Shown in pieces: positions 24,838 to 32,765 of a DNA stretch of 64,000 nt (position 1 is its first letter; the number at the start of each line of letters is the position of its first letter). The position numbers and the translations under genes are program-made. Origin of the DNA: Sphingomonas morindae. GTDB taxonomy: Bacteria; Pseudomonadota; Alphaproteobacteria; Sphingomonadales; Sphingomonadaceae. Location: the NCBI RefSeq assembly GCF_023822065.1, contig NZ_CP084930.1, positions 3,116,001 to 3,180,000 on the forward strand, in the 5' to 3' direction. Below the pieces are notes generated by a model that ran no database searches, was not told where the DNA came from, and was given only the letters and a program-made list of their open reading frames with translations.

Positions 24838-25678
24838 CGAGCCGCCCGCAGCCGCCGAGCTTCTGGCGGACCAGCTGGTAGTCCGCGCGCGCCGCGGCGG
24901 CATCGTCGGGCGATTGATCGGCCACCGAATCGTCGGGCAGCGTCTCGGGCAGGCCGCAGGCGAGGCGATACCAGAGGAAGGTGTCGCGCTGCGGCGCCTG
25001 GGCGGCGTCGTCCACCAGCTCGCCAAGCGCCACCGACCAGCGCGGCTCCTCGCCCGGGCGCCGCAGGATGCTGAGCGAGACGGGCCGGCTGTCCGCCGTC
25101 TTGAGGAAAATCTGGGTCTCGCCCTCGCCGGGAATGCTGCCCGGGACATGGAAGGCATGCCCGACGCCGGTGATCGCGGGCGGCGCCGAGCGGGCCAGCG
25201 TGTCGGTGAGGATGGCGCGACTCCGCTGATCGATCGCCGGCGACCAGGGCAGCATCGCGCCACGCGCGACGAGTTGGAGCATATTGGGACGGTTGGGCAC
25301 CCGCCGTGCGAAGAGAAGAAACTCCGCCTTGCGGAGCTTGGGAACATGATTCGGCTGGGCGGGCTTCACCTCGGCCAACCAGCTGACATGGGCGGGAAGC
25401 CCGCCCCGTCCCGAAATGAGCGCGGTAACGTCGCCTTCCACATAGAGGCGCATCAGGTCGGGCGGCACGCCCGCCGCGTCGGCATCCTTCAGACGCACCG
25501 CGTCGGTGATCGTGACCTTCGCCACAACCTCTGCTGCGAGTGCGAGATCGACCAGATCGGAATAGCCGAGGCCCGCGCCCGAAACACTCGTCGCCACAGG
25601 TGCCTGGGCTACTGCTGCGGGTGCGAAGAAAAACGCGGGCGTCGCAGCGCACAGGGCGGCAGCGGTTAGAAATCTCAT
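24824..25678 (-). CDS. Exported hypothetical protein, 284 aa
   Basis: The ATG at 25678 gives a clear signal peptide (RFLTAAALCAATPAFFFAP-like core, cleavage near AVAQA). The rest is soluble, with segments VEGDVTALISGRGGLPAHVSW, ILRRPGEEPRWSVALGELVDD and a C-terminal ADYQLVRQKLGGCGRL (each cited in part). No known family was recognised; similar exported proteins occur in sphingomonads. It is divergent from tonB and overlaps the SDR gene at the 3' end by 14 bp. Confidence 0.8.
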   Translation of the reverse strand: MRFLTAAALCAATPAFFFAPAAVAQAPVATSVSGAGLGYSDLVDLALAAEVVAKVTITDAVRLKDADAAGVPPDLMRLYVEGDVTALISGRGGLPAHVSWLAEVKPAQPNHVPKLRKAEFLLFARRVPNRPNMLQLVARGAMLPWSPAIDQRSRAILTDTLARSAPPAITGVGHAFHVPGSIPGEGETQIFLKTADSRPVSLSILRRPGEEPRWSVALGELVDDAAQAPQRDTFLWYRLACGLPETLPDDSVADQSPDDAAAARADYQLVRQKLGGCGRLVTPG

Positions 25679-25852
25679 CTTCTGTCCCTTGTATCGCCGG
25701 GCCGATCGCGGCCCCGAGCGGTTGCCCACACGATAAGATGCATAAGCACTGTCCAACCACTTCGTTAAGGGATGGACATAATTTCCTTCGCTGCATAGCA
25801 TGAACGCACGGTCAGGGGGGCCATGCCGCTCGCAATGTTGCGCGCACGCACG

Positions 25853-25895
25853 GCCACTCCGTCATGCCGTAGCCTTTCGACCCCCACGGAGTGGC
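25853..25895 (+). promoter_or_regulatory. SD-masking hairpin in the tonB leader
   Basis: GCCACTCCGT (25853-25862) is perfectly complementary to ACGGAGTGGC (25886-25895), a 10-bp stem with a 23-nt loop. The 3' arm contains GGAG, the only Shine-Dalgarno-like sequence before the tonB ATG at 25904. The loop holds CCCCC (25881-25885), which could pair with a G6 run at 25815-25820. The function is inferred; the transcription start is unknown. Confidence 0.4.
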
Positions 25896-25903
25896 TCTCT
25901 TTA

Positions 25904-26581
25904 ATGGCCTACGTCGACCAAAATCAGAGCAAGGAGAAGACGATCGCGTTCGTCGTAACGCTCGTCATCATGGCGGCCGTCGGCTACGCTTTGGTCACCG
26001 GGCTCGCCTATAATGTTATCAAAAAGGCGGCCAAGGACCTGAACGTTATCGACATCCAGGATCAGCCGCCGCCCCCGCCGGAGGAGCCGCCGCCCCCGCC
26101 GCCGGAAACGCCCAAGGTGGAGACTCCTCCGCCGCCGGTGTCGCCGCCGCCGCTGGTGCAGCCGCCCGCCGCCCCCCCACCGATCGCGACGCAGACGACG
26201 CTCAACCCGCCGCCTCCCGCGCCCCCGATCGTCGCGCCGCCCGCGCCCCCGTCTCCGCCGGCGCCCCCGGCGCGGCCGAGCCAGGCCGTCGGCGCCAAGC
26301 CGAAGGGCAGCCCGAGCGGCTGGGTGACGACCGACGATTACCCGCCGGCCGCGCTGCGTAACGAGGAGCAGGGCCGTGTCGGCTTCAAGCTCGATATCGA
26401 CGGCACCGGCCGCGCGACGAACTGCACGGTGACGAGCTCGAGCGGTCATCCGGATCTCGACGACACCGCGTGCAAGCTGCTCGTGCGGCGGGCCCGTTTC
26501 TCCCCGGCGAAGGACGCCGCGGGCAACGGCATTCCCTCCGCCTACAGCAGCACCGTTGTCTGGCAGATCCCGAAGGAGTGA
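25904..26581 (+). CDS. tonB: Energy transducer TonB
   Basis: 225 aa from the ATG at 25904. An N-terminal membrane anchor (about residues 14-34, FVVTLVIMAAVGYALVTGL) leads into a long Pro/Ala spacer (about residues 55-140) that spans the periplasm. The C-terminal TonB domain has GWVTTDDYPPAALRNE, GRVGFKLDIDGTG and ACKLLVRRARFSPA. It couples proton-motive force from ExbBD to outer-membrane receptors. The spacer runs such as PPPPPEEPPPPPPETP make this DNA highly C/G-skewed. First gene of tonB-exbB-exbD1-exbD2. Confidence 0.96.
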   Translation: MAYVDQNQSKEKTIAFVVTLVIMAAVGYALVTGLAYNVIKKAAKDLNVIDIQDQPPPPPEEPPPPPPETPKVETPPPPVSPPPLVQPPAAPPPIATQTTLNPPPPAPPIVAPPAPPSPPAPPARPSQAVGAKPKGSPSGWVTTDDYPPAALRNEEQGRVGFKLDIDGTGRATNCTVTSSSGHPDLDDTACKLLVRRARFSPAKDAAGNGIPSAYSSTVVWQIPKE

Positions 26582-26647
26582 GGTCCGCCTCCTCCCTCGC
26601 TTCCGCGAACGCACATAACGCACAGAACCTTTAAGGAACCGACGACC

Positions 26648-27409
26648 ATGACGACCCCCACCGCGGCCGCCCCCGGCGCCAATCCTTACGGTCTTATCCC
26701 GGCGCTCAAGGAAGGCGGGCTCATCTCGCAGTCCGTGTTCACCATCCTGGTGCTGAGCCTCGCCATCTCGATCTTCATCCTCTTCTCCAAGTGGCTGGAG
26801 CAGCAGCGCATCATCAACCAGGCGAAGAAGGTGCGCGGCAGCTTCTGGAGCTCGCCCAACCTGCGCGACGCGGCCGGCAAGCTCGACAAGAACTCGGCCT
26901 ATCGTCAGATCGTCGACGACGGCCTGCTCGCCGAGGAGCAGCACCACCTGCTGACCGATCCGATCGACCAGCATGAGTGGGTGCAGAGCTCGATCTCGCG
27001 CTCGACCGCCTCGATCGGCGCCAAGCTCTCGAGCGGCCTGCCCTTCCTCGCCACCGTCGGTTCGGTCGCGCCGTTCGTCGGTCTGTTCGGCACCGTGGTC
27101 GGCATCTACCGCGCGCTGATCAAGATCGGCGCCGCCGGTCAGGCGTCGATCGACGCGGTCGCCGGTCCGGTCGGTGAGGCGCTCATCATGACCGCGCTCG
27201 GCCTGATCACCGCCGTTCCGGCCGTGCTCGCCTACAACTGGCTGCTGCGTCGTAACAAGGTCATCATGGAGGGGCTGTTCGCCTTCGCCAACGACGTCCA
27301 TGGCTACATGGTCTCCGAGGGCAAGGTCCGTCCCGCCTATGGCCTGACCAAGGCCGGTCAGGCGAAGGTCGCGACCACCGCCTCGGGCGTGCAGACCACC
27401 AAGGCCTGA
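26648..27409 (+). CDS. exbB: MotA/TolQ/ExbB proton channel family protein ExbB
   Basis: 253 aa inner-membrane channel subunit with three membrane helices: near the N-terminus (VFTILVLSLAISIFILFSKW) and two close together (FLATVGSVAPFVGLFGTVVGI and ALIMTALGLITAVPAVLAYNWLL, each cited in part). The SVAPFVGLFGTVVGIYRA segment is the family hallmark. It forms a pentameric channel with ExbD to power TonB. RBS AAGGAA is present upstream. It lies 66 bp after tonB. Confidence 0.95.
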   Translation: MTTPTAAAPGANPYGLIPALKEGGLISQSVFTILVLSLAISIFILFSKWLEQQRIINQAKKVRGSFWSSPNLRDAAGKLDKNSAYRQIVDDGLLAEEQHHLLTDPIDQHEWVQSSISRSTASIGAKLSSGLPFLATVGSVAPFVGLFGTVVGIYRALIKIGAAGQASIDAVAGPVGEALIMTALGLITAVPAVLAYNWLLRRNKVIMEGLFAFANDVHGYMVSEGKVRPAYGLTKAGQAKVATTASGVQTTKA

Positions 27410-27417
27410 TGCGACGT

Positions 27418-27474
27418 GGGGGAGCGGCGTGCGCGCCGCTCCTCCCCGACGGCGCCGCTCTCCGGGAGCGGCGC
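27418..27474 (+). promoter_or_regulatory. Tandem hairpins between exbB and exbD1
   Basis: Hairpin 1 (27418-27445) has GGAGCGGCG / CGCCGCTCC with a 4-nt loop and three more pairs outside. Hairpin 2 (27452-27474) has GCGCCGCTC / GAGCGGCGC with a short loop. The arms of both share GAGCGGCG or its complement, so they can also pair with each other in alternative ways. A likely role is transcript attenuation or 3'-end protection that sets ExbB above ExbD; this is inference. Confidence 0.5.
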
Positions 27475-27499
27475 GAGATACGAGTAGGAACGACATCCG

Positions 27500-27982
27500 A
27501 TGGCCATGAGTGTGGGCTCCGAAGGCGGAGACGACGCGCCGATGTCGGACATCAACACGACGCCGCTCGTCGACGTCATGCTGGTGCTCCTCATCATCTT
27601 CCTCATCACGGTTCCGGTTGTGATCCAGACCGTGCCGCTCAAGCTGCCGAGCGTTCGCAACGAGCCGACCACCACCAAGCCCGAGAATGTCAATCTCTCG
27701 GTCAAGGGCGGGGCCGACGGTTCCTGCGAGGTGTTCTGGGGGCAGACCAAGGTCGACTCCAAGGAGCTGATCGATCGTTCGGTCGAGAAGCTCAAGGCCG
27801 AGATCGCCAAGCAGGGTGGCCCCAACGCCGCTGGGCTCGAGCTTCCCGAGGCGCATATCCGCGGCGACGTGAACACCCCGTTCAAGTGCGTCGGCGGCGT
27901 GGTGACCAATCTGCAGCGCGCGGGCTTTGCCCGGGTTGGCTTCATCTCCGAACCGCCCCCCGGCGGCGAGGGGCGGATCTGA
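27500..27982 (+). CDS. exbD: Biopolymer transport protein ExbD (first copy)
   Basis: 160 aa. The single membrane helix includes INTTPLVDVMLVLLIIFLITVP, cited as the proton-path motif TTPLVDVMLVLLIIF with the essential Asp in it. A periplasmic domain follows that includes a Cys-containing segment (GSCEVFWG). Partner of ExbB and TonB. The second copy follows 22 bp downstream; the two are clearly divergent. Two adjacent exbD genes are usual in sphingomonads and xanthomonads. Confidence 0.95.
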   Translation: MAMSVGSEGGDDAPMSDINTTPLVDVMLVLLIIFLITVPVVIQTVPLKLPSVRNEPTTTKPENVNLSVKGGADGSCEVFWGQTKVDSKELIDRSVEKLKAEIAKQGGPNAAGLELPEAHIRGDVNTPFKCVGGVVTNLQRAGFARVGFISEPPPGGEGRI

Positions 27983-28004
27983 CGATCAGAACGGAGTAGA
28001 TACG

Positions 28005-28433
28005 ATGGCAATGTCCGCAGGCACCGCCGAAGGCGAGCCGATGATGGACATCAACACGACGCCGCTGATCGACGTCATGCTTGTGCTCCTCATCATGTTC
28101 ATCATCACCATCCCGATCCAGACGCACGCGGTGAAGCTGGACCTTCCGGTCAATCAGCCCAACCAGGCGCCGCCGCCGATCGATCCGGTGAAGAACAGCA
28201 TCACGACCAATGCGGCGGGCCAGATCTTCTGGAACGGCACGCCGACCGACATCGTGACGCTGCGCCAATATATCGACCTGACCAAGAATATCAGTCCGGA
28301 GCCCGAGCTGCACCTGCAGCCCGACCCCAACACCCGCTACGAGGTGGTCGACAATATTCTCGCGACGGTGAAGAAGGCGCAGGCCGAGAAATTCGGCTTC
28401 GTCGGCAACGAGGCCTATTCCACCGCCTTCTAA
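28005..28433 (+). CDS. exbD: Biopolymer transport protein ExbD (second copy)
   Basis: 142 aa from the ATG at 28005, with RBS GGAGTAG. The motif INTTPLIDVMLVLLIMF is almost identical to the first copy; the periplasmic parts differ (HAVKLDLPVNQPN and YEVVDNILATVKKAQ here). In Xanthomonas ExbD2 has a role distinct from ExbD1; whether that holds here is unknown. Last gene of the operon, followed by a strong terminator. Confidence 0.95.
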   Translation: MAMSAGTAEGEPMMDINTTPLIDVMLVLLIMFIITIPIQTHAVKLDLPVNQPNQAPPPIDPVKNSITTNAAGQIFWNGTPTDIVTLRQYIDLTKNISPEPELHLQPDPNTRYEVVDNILATVKKAQAEKFGFVGNEAYSTAF

Positions 28434-28456
28434 GGGCGCGTGCGAAGTGGCGACAG

Positions 28457-28487
28457 GGGCGGTGGCCGATCGGCCGCCGCCCTTTTT
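28457..28487 (+). terminator. Rho-independent terminator of the tonB operon
   Basis: GGGCGGTGGCC / GGCCGCCGCCC forms an 11-bp stem with one G-T pair and loop GATC, followed directly by TTTTT, 24 bp after the exbD2 stop codon. This is a textbook intrinsic terminator. Confidence 0.9.
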
Positions 28488-28488
28488 C

Positions 28489-29043
28489 GTGCCCGGCGTG
28501 CAGGGATCGGGCAACGCCGGCGCAGGGCTGCCGCGCCGGCCGGTACGCGCTCGGCCGGGCGCGGGTGATCCGGTCCGGCCTTCGGGCCCGGGTGATCCTG
28601 GCCGGCGTTCGGGCGCGCGGATAAGCCCGTGGCTTGGCGCGCGGGGCTCGGCCTGCGCCGCGATCCGATCAGCCGCCCGATTTGCGGCGGCATCCGGAGA
28701 GGAAGCGGTGGCCGATCCGGCGCAGGTTTCTTCTCTCGGCTCGACGTCTTCGGTGCGATGCCCACCGCGAAGCGGGCAAGCGGGATCCGGTGCGAAGCGC
28801 GGTTCGCGCGGCTGGCGTGGCCGGAACGAGCGGGCGACAGTCCATCACGCCTCATTTGCGAAGCGCACGCCGCTTCTCGCGCGGCCCTCATCCCCGCCTG
28901 TGCGGCGCCCGTGCGGGAGCGGCGCGGCGCCCCTGCATCCGGACCATCGACGGAACGGCACGCGCGTCTCGCCCTGCGGCGCCCGCCGCGCCGCCGTGCC
29001 GCCGCTTGATTGCCGGCGCCCGCGCGCTGGGCTAGCAAGGGCC
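28489..29043. other. Gene-poor stretch, no supportable gene
   Basis: About 550 bp. Open frames are present on both strands, but their translations are Arg/Pro/Ala-rich shadow sequence without family features or ribosome sites. A 27-bp tandem repeat lies at 28562-28615. The last part holds the promoter of the small exported protein by position. Confidence 0.6.
28562..28615. repeat. Two tandem 27-bp imperfect repeats
   Basis: Unit 1 is 28562-28588 and unit 2 is 28589-28615. Both begin CGGGTGATCC and both contain TTCGGGC near the end; they match at 23 of 27 positions. Probably a local duplication in non-coding DNA. Confidence 0.6.
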
Positions 29044-29385
29044 ATGGCGTTGCTTTTCTCCCCGGCCCGTTGCGTGGCGCTGATCCTTGGGGTGATGCTG
29101 GCGGCGGGAGCCGGTGGCGCGCAGGCGCCGGCGCCCGGAACCTTGCGCCTCACCGAGTCCGAAAAGGCCGCGCTTCTCGCCCAGAGCGACGAGCAAGGGG
29201 TCGATGCCGCGCGGGCGGGCCTCGCGCCCTCCGACGCGCCGAGGCGCGGCGTGCATGGCGAGATGGGCGCCATGATCGGCTCCAACGGCGCCCATGCGCT
29301 CTACGGCACCGCCGCCATCCCGATTGGCCAGTCCGGCGGCGCCATCATCTCGGTCGAATCGAGCCGCTTTCCGCGCCCGCGTTGA
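29044..29385 (+). CDS. Small exported protein, 113 aa
   Basis: The start MALLFSPARCVALILGVMLAAGAGGAQA, cited as LILGVMLAAGAGGAQA, is a good signal peptide with cleavage after AQA. The mature part has SEKAALLAQSDEQGVDAARAG-like helical sequence and a Gly-rich end (GSNGAHALYGTAAIPIGQSGG, both cited in part). No family recognised. The preceding 555 bp are non-coding. It ends 64 bp before the M28 peptidase gene and may be in the same transcript. Confidence 0.65.
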   Translation: MALLFSPARCVALILGVMLAAGAGGAQAPAPGTLRLTESEKAALLAQSDEQGVDAARAGLAPSDAPRRGVHGEMGAMIGSNGAHALYGTAAIPIGQSGGAIISVESSRFPRPR

Positions 29386-29449
29386 GCCGCGCGAGACGGG
29401 CGGGCGGCCGACCATGGCGTCGCTCGGCGAAACCCCCTATCACGCGGTC

Positions 29450-30784
29450 ATGCGTAGCGTTCTTCTCCTCGCCGCCCTGGCTGCTGCCATGCCTGCACCC
29501 GCCTTCGCCGCCGATACGGATCGCCCCGATCCCGCCGCGCTGCGCGCCACCGTGGCGCGGCTCGTGGCGTTCGGCACGCGCCACACCCTCTCCACCACCG
29601 ACGCGCCCGATCGCGGCATCGGCGCGGCGCGACGCTGGGGGGCGGCGCAGTTCGCGGCGATCGGCAAGAGCTGCGGCGGCTGTCTGAGGGTCGAGACGAT
29701 CGGCCGAAGCTTCACCGGCCCGCGCGCGCCCGCCGGGGTGCGGGTGGAGGATGTCCTCGCGATCCAGCGCGGCACGGGCGACCCCGCGCGGGTGATCATC
29801 GTCCAGGGCCATATCGACAGCCGCGTCAACGATGTGATGGATGCGACCAGCGATGCGCCCGGCGCCAATGATGACGGCTCCGGCGTGGCGCTGGTGCTCG
29901 AGGCCGCGCGGCTGCTCTCGAAACAGCGCTTCGACGCGACGATCGTCTATGCGCTGCTGTCGGGCGAGGAACAGGGGCTGTGGGGTGGCCAGCTGCTCGC
30001 CGAAACGGCCAAGGCGCGCGGCTGGACGGTGGCGGCGGTGCTCAACAACGACATTGTCGGCAACACGCACGGCATCGGCGGCGAGCATGTCGACAATCGC
30101 GTGCGCGTCTTTTCCGAGGGTCTGGAGGAGGCGGGCGATGCCGCCGCCGCCAAGACGCAGCGCGCGATCGGCGGCGAGGATGACGGCCGCTCGCGCAGCC
30201 TCGCCAAGGCAGTGGTTCGGATCGCCCGTGCCGAGCCGGGCATCGGGCTCGAGGTGCTCGCCATCCGCCGCCCCGATCGCTTCCAGCGCGGCGGCGATCA
30301 TCTGCCCTTCCTCGCCATGGGCGTGCCGGCGGTGCGCTTCACCGAGGCCACCGAGAATTACGATCGCCAGCACCAGACTGTCCGCAAGGAAGGCGGGCGC
30401 CGCTATGGCGACACGCTGGACATGGTTGATTTCCCCTATCTGACGCGGGTGACGGCGCTGAACATGGCGGTGATCCGCGATCTGGCGCGCGCGCCCGCCC
30501 AGCCCGCCTCGGCCTCGATCAGCGGCGCGCTGAGCGATGACACCGAGGTCCGCTGGGCGGCGGTGCCGGGCGCGGCCGGCTATCGCGTCCGCTGGCGCCG
30601 GGCCGACACCGCCGACTGGAGCGACGCGCGCGACTATCCCGCCGGCACCGGCGCGGCGGTCCTGCCGCGCGTCAACATCGACGATCATTTCTTCGGCGTC
30701 TCGGCGCTGGCGCGGGACGGCTCCGAAAGCCTCGTCACCTTCGCCGGCGTCCCGCCGCGCCCGGCGTCGGGCAGCAGCCGCTAG
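29450..30784 (+). CDS. M28 family zinc peptidase, exported
   Basis: 444 aa from the ATG at 29450 with a signal peptide (SVLLLAALAAAMPAPAFAA); an in-frame ATG at 29414 would only lengthen its N-terminus. Metal ligands of the M28 aminopeptidase fold are visible: H in QGHIDSR, D in GANDDGSG, the Glu pair in SGEEQGL, D in NNDIVGN, and H in YDRQHQTVR. A C-terminal fibronectin-type-like segment (EVRWAAVPGAAGYRVRWRR) follows. Expected periplasmic or outer-surface aminopeptidase. Confidence 0.9.
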   Translation: MRSVLLLAALAAAMPAPAFAADTDRPDPAALRATVARLVAFGTRHTLSTTDAPDRGIGAARRWGAAQFAAIGKSCGGCLRVETIGRSFTGPRAPAGVRVEDVLAIQRGTGDPARVIIVQGHIDSRVNDVMDATSDAPGANDDGSGVALVLEAARLLSKQRFDATIVYALLSGEEQGLWGGQLLAETAKARGWTVAAVLNNDIVGNTHGIGGEHVDNRVRVFSEGLEEAGDAAAAKTQRAIGGEDDGRSRSLAKAVVRIARAEPGIGLEVLAIRRPDRFQRGGDHLPFLAMGVPAVRFTEATENYDRQHQTVRKEGGRRYGDTLDMVDFPYLTRVTALNMAVIRDLARAPAQPASASISGALSDDTEVRWAAVPGAAGYRVRWRRADTADWSDARDYPAGTGAAVLPRVNIDDHFFGVSALARDGSESLVTFAGVPPRPASGSSR

Positions 30785-31232
30785 CAGGCGATTCGCCCGA
30801 AGGTCGGACGCGCGGCCGCCGCGTAAGCGGCCATGCCGGGCTGGCCTGATCGGGCTGCGGCAGCGAGCGGCCCGGTCGGAAGGCGCGGCTTGTCTTCGCG
30901 CGAGAGCGGCGAGGCGGATACGGAGCGCCTCCGCGCGGGCTCGGTAGCCTCGTCGCCGCGCCCGGCCCCCCGGCGCCCGACATGGCCGCCAGCCGCGATC
31001 CACTTCGCGCGGCCAGCGGGGCAGGGCATATCCTTGCCGGTCCGCACGCGACGCGCGGGGCTCCGCGGCGCGCACGCGTCAGGCGGTTCTTCCGCGCGCC
31101 ACCCTCTGTCCGGCGCGGTCCCGACGCCGCGGCCGGCGCGCCGCGCGGGACTGGCGGGGCATGCCGCGACGCGGCGGCCTGGTGCCGGCCGGACGGTCGC
31201 GCGGCGCGTCGCGAGGGCGCGGCGTGCGTGGC
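30785..31232. other. Non-coding stretch, no supportable gene
   Basis: About 450 bp of very GC-rich sequence after the M28 peptidase. Frames on both strands translate to Arg/Ala/Pro-rich sequence without start signals or family features. I see no toxin partner for the antitoxin-like gene that follows. Confidence 0.6.
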
Positions 31233-31562
31233 TTATTTCGGCGGGCGACCGCGCCGGGCACGGCGCGCCGCGCGGCGACTTTCCATGCGCGCCCGCGCGC
31301 GCTCGGCGGCGCGCGGACGGGATCGGGACGGCGTTGGCGGATCGGACGCATGAGGCGCGGCGGGTGGCGGCGCGAGTGCGGATGGGAACGAATGCAGACC
31401 ATGGCTCATGCGCGGCGCCGGGGCATCGAGTGTCAGCCCCCTGGCGCGCGCGACGAGTGCCAGCACATCCTCGAGATCGGCCGGATCGTCGCTGATGAGC
31501 GCGGCCGCAAAGAAGGCGAGCTGATCCTCGTCGGATTCGAGAAGGCTGGCCGGATCGGTCAT
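31233..31562 (-). CDS. Orphan antitoxin-like protein with AT-hook tail, 109 aa
   Basis: ATG at 31562. Residues 1-45 (MTDPASLLESDED, then AALISDDPADLEDVLALVARARG) resemble the N-terminus of HigA-like addiction-module antidote proteins, where an EDGDP turn and a VARARGMT helix precede the helix-turn-helix. Here that domain is missing: the sequence turns into a Pro/Ala/Ser stretch and ends in a basic tail RRAARRARRGRPPK with an AT-hook core GRP. No toxin gene lies next to it. It may be a remodelled or decaying antitoxin. The upstream G-rich stretch (GGGGGGA) is far from the ATG, so the start is not strongly supported. Confidence 0.5.
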   Translation of the reverse strand: MTDPASLLESDEDQLAFFAAALISDDPADLEDVLALVARARGLTLDAPAPRMSHGLHSFPSALAPPPAAPHASDPPTPSRSRPRAAERARARMESRRAARRARRGRPPK

Positions 31563-31868
31563 GGTCGGCTTGCACAAGGCTTGTCCCCCCGGATAGCCAT
31601 GGATCACGCCACCATAGTTAACTCCCCCGAACCGGACCAGTGACGGGTCGCGCCGGAAAGCCGCTTCGGAGCGGGAACCGCGTCCGCTCTGGCGGTGAAC
31701 TCCGCCATTCCGGAGGGGCTGTGCGATCGAGCCGACGCGATTTCGGGCGAGCCGGGCGAGCACCCGCCGCGCTCGGCGGCTCAACCGGGCGCGACCGATC
31801 CCCGCGTCCCGCCGAAGTCCGGTGGGAAGATGGTCAGATCGCACGTCGCGGCGCGCGACCGTCGCGGC
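31563..31868. other. Intergenic DNA, nothing recognised
   Basis: 306 bp between the antitoxin-like gene and the DUF5946-like pseudogene, both leftward. The long open frames across it are continuations of the neighbours' frames in unlikely sequence. No hairpin with a T-run was found. Confidence 0.5.
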
Positions 31869-32396
31869 TCAGAGGATCGATCGCACTGTCTGGAGGCGGC
31901 GAGGCGCACGATCCGCCAGGGCCGCGACGGCCTCAGCGTGGGGCGTCCATGCCGACCCTGGTGACCGCGCCCCGCGTTTCACGGCTTTGCGATGATCTTC
32001 GATTGTGGCAGCCCGTGCGACGTCCGCAAGCGTCACGTCGCCGAGCCGGTCCGGCGGCGGAAGCCACGTGGGGCCATCCGCGTCGGCGGTCCGCGCGCCG
32101 ATGACCCGCCTCGCAAGGCCGTGTGCACGCCCGCGCGCGGACCGGATATGGCGTGGCCCGATGCGCCCGGATCGACGGGATCGATCGAGGTCGGGCGTGC
32201 CGGAGGGCTGAACAGCCTCTGCATCGACCGTCAGCCGAAGCACCTCCCGCAAAGCTGGGCTCGCATAGGCACGGGCCAGTGGCGCGTCCAAGCGTGCCCA
32301 ACACCCGCGCCATGCCCCGCAATAGGGGTGGCCGTTGCCGCACACGGCCGGAAGCGTCAGCTTGCAAGCGGGGCCTATTGAGGCAGGGCCGCGCAT
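31869..32396 (-). pseudogene. DUF5946-like gene, probably decayed
   Basis: A 175-codon frame with pieces that match my memory of the DUF5946 family in order: CGNGHPYCGAWRGCWARLD, LARAYASPALREVLRLTVDAEAVQ (in part), WLPPPDRLGDVTLADV, and AWTPHAEAVAALA. Between them the frame is poor. Adding one C after the GAC at 32190-32192 would give TPDPRSIPSIRAH, which matches the family's RxSIxS(V/I)xxH block, so two compensating indels are likely. Two conserved Trp positions near the end read Gly (ARSPGSAW). Function of the family is unknown. Confidence 0.5.
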
Positions 32397-32765
32397 CGGT
32401 CCTCTTGCCCGGTCAGGCCGGCTCGATCGTCTCGAAAGGATCGACGATCGGCAAGGACGCGGCCGTCTCGCATCCGTCTCGGAAAGGCGGAGCGCTAGGC
32501 GGGCAGCGTCACTCTGCAGGCAAGGCCGCTGCCGTCGCACCCGCGCACCGTCGCACCATCTCGCTCACGATCGTGTGGCGTCCGAGCGGGCGCTTTGCGG
32601 ATTCCCGGTTCCACCGCCGGCCGTCTCGCGCGGAGCCGCCGCCGCGCCGACCGGCGCGGCTGCGGCTCACCCCGCGTGCAGACAGGCGGGATTGGGACCA
32701 ATGGCCCGGTCCTGCCCGCCATGGCGCGCCGCACCGCCGCGCGGCGGCTTGGGCGCCACGCGGGA
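32397..32765. other. Non-coding stretch downstream of the chemoreceptor gene
   Basis: 369 bp without a supportable gene. It contains the 15-of-16-pair hairpin listed at 32633-32668. The rest is GC-rich sequence with random-looking frames on both strands. Confidence 0.6.
32633..32668 (-). terminator. Long hairpin after the chemoreceptor gene
   Basis: Arms of 16 nt (GAGCCGCCGCCGCGCC / GGCGCGGCTGCGGCTC) pair at 15 of 16 positions around the 4-nt loop GACC, about 100 bp past the stop codon. There is no T-run in the minus-strand sense, so it could be a factor-dependent terminator or 3'-end protector. Confidence 0.45.

Noticed and set aside
25681-25903. Fur box between the exported hypothetical gene and tonB
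   Set aside because: No stretch with acceptable similarity to GATAAT-type repeats was found; only short GATAAG and ATAAGC fragments.
28430-29038. 202-codon minus-strand frame after exbD2
   Set aside because: It runs into the intrinsic terminator, has no ribosome site and translates to Arg/Pro-rich sequence without a domain.
31933-32367. A 144-codon minus-strand frame inside the DUF5946-like region as a separate gene
   Set aside because: Only its middle block looks family-like; the rest is Arg-rich, so it is better seen as the shifted part of one decayed gene.
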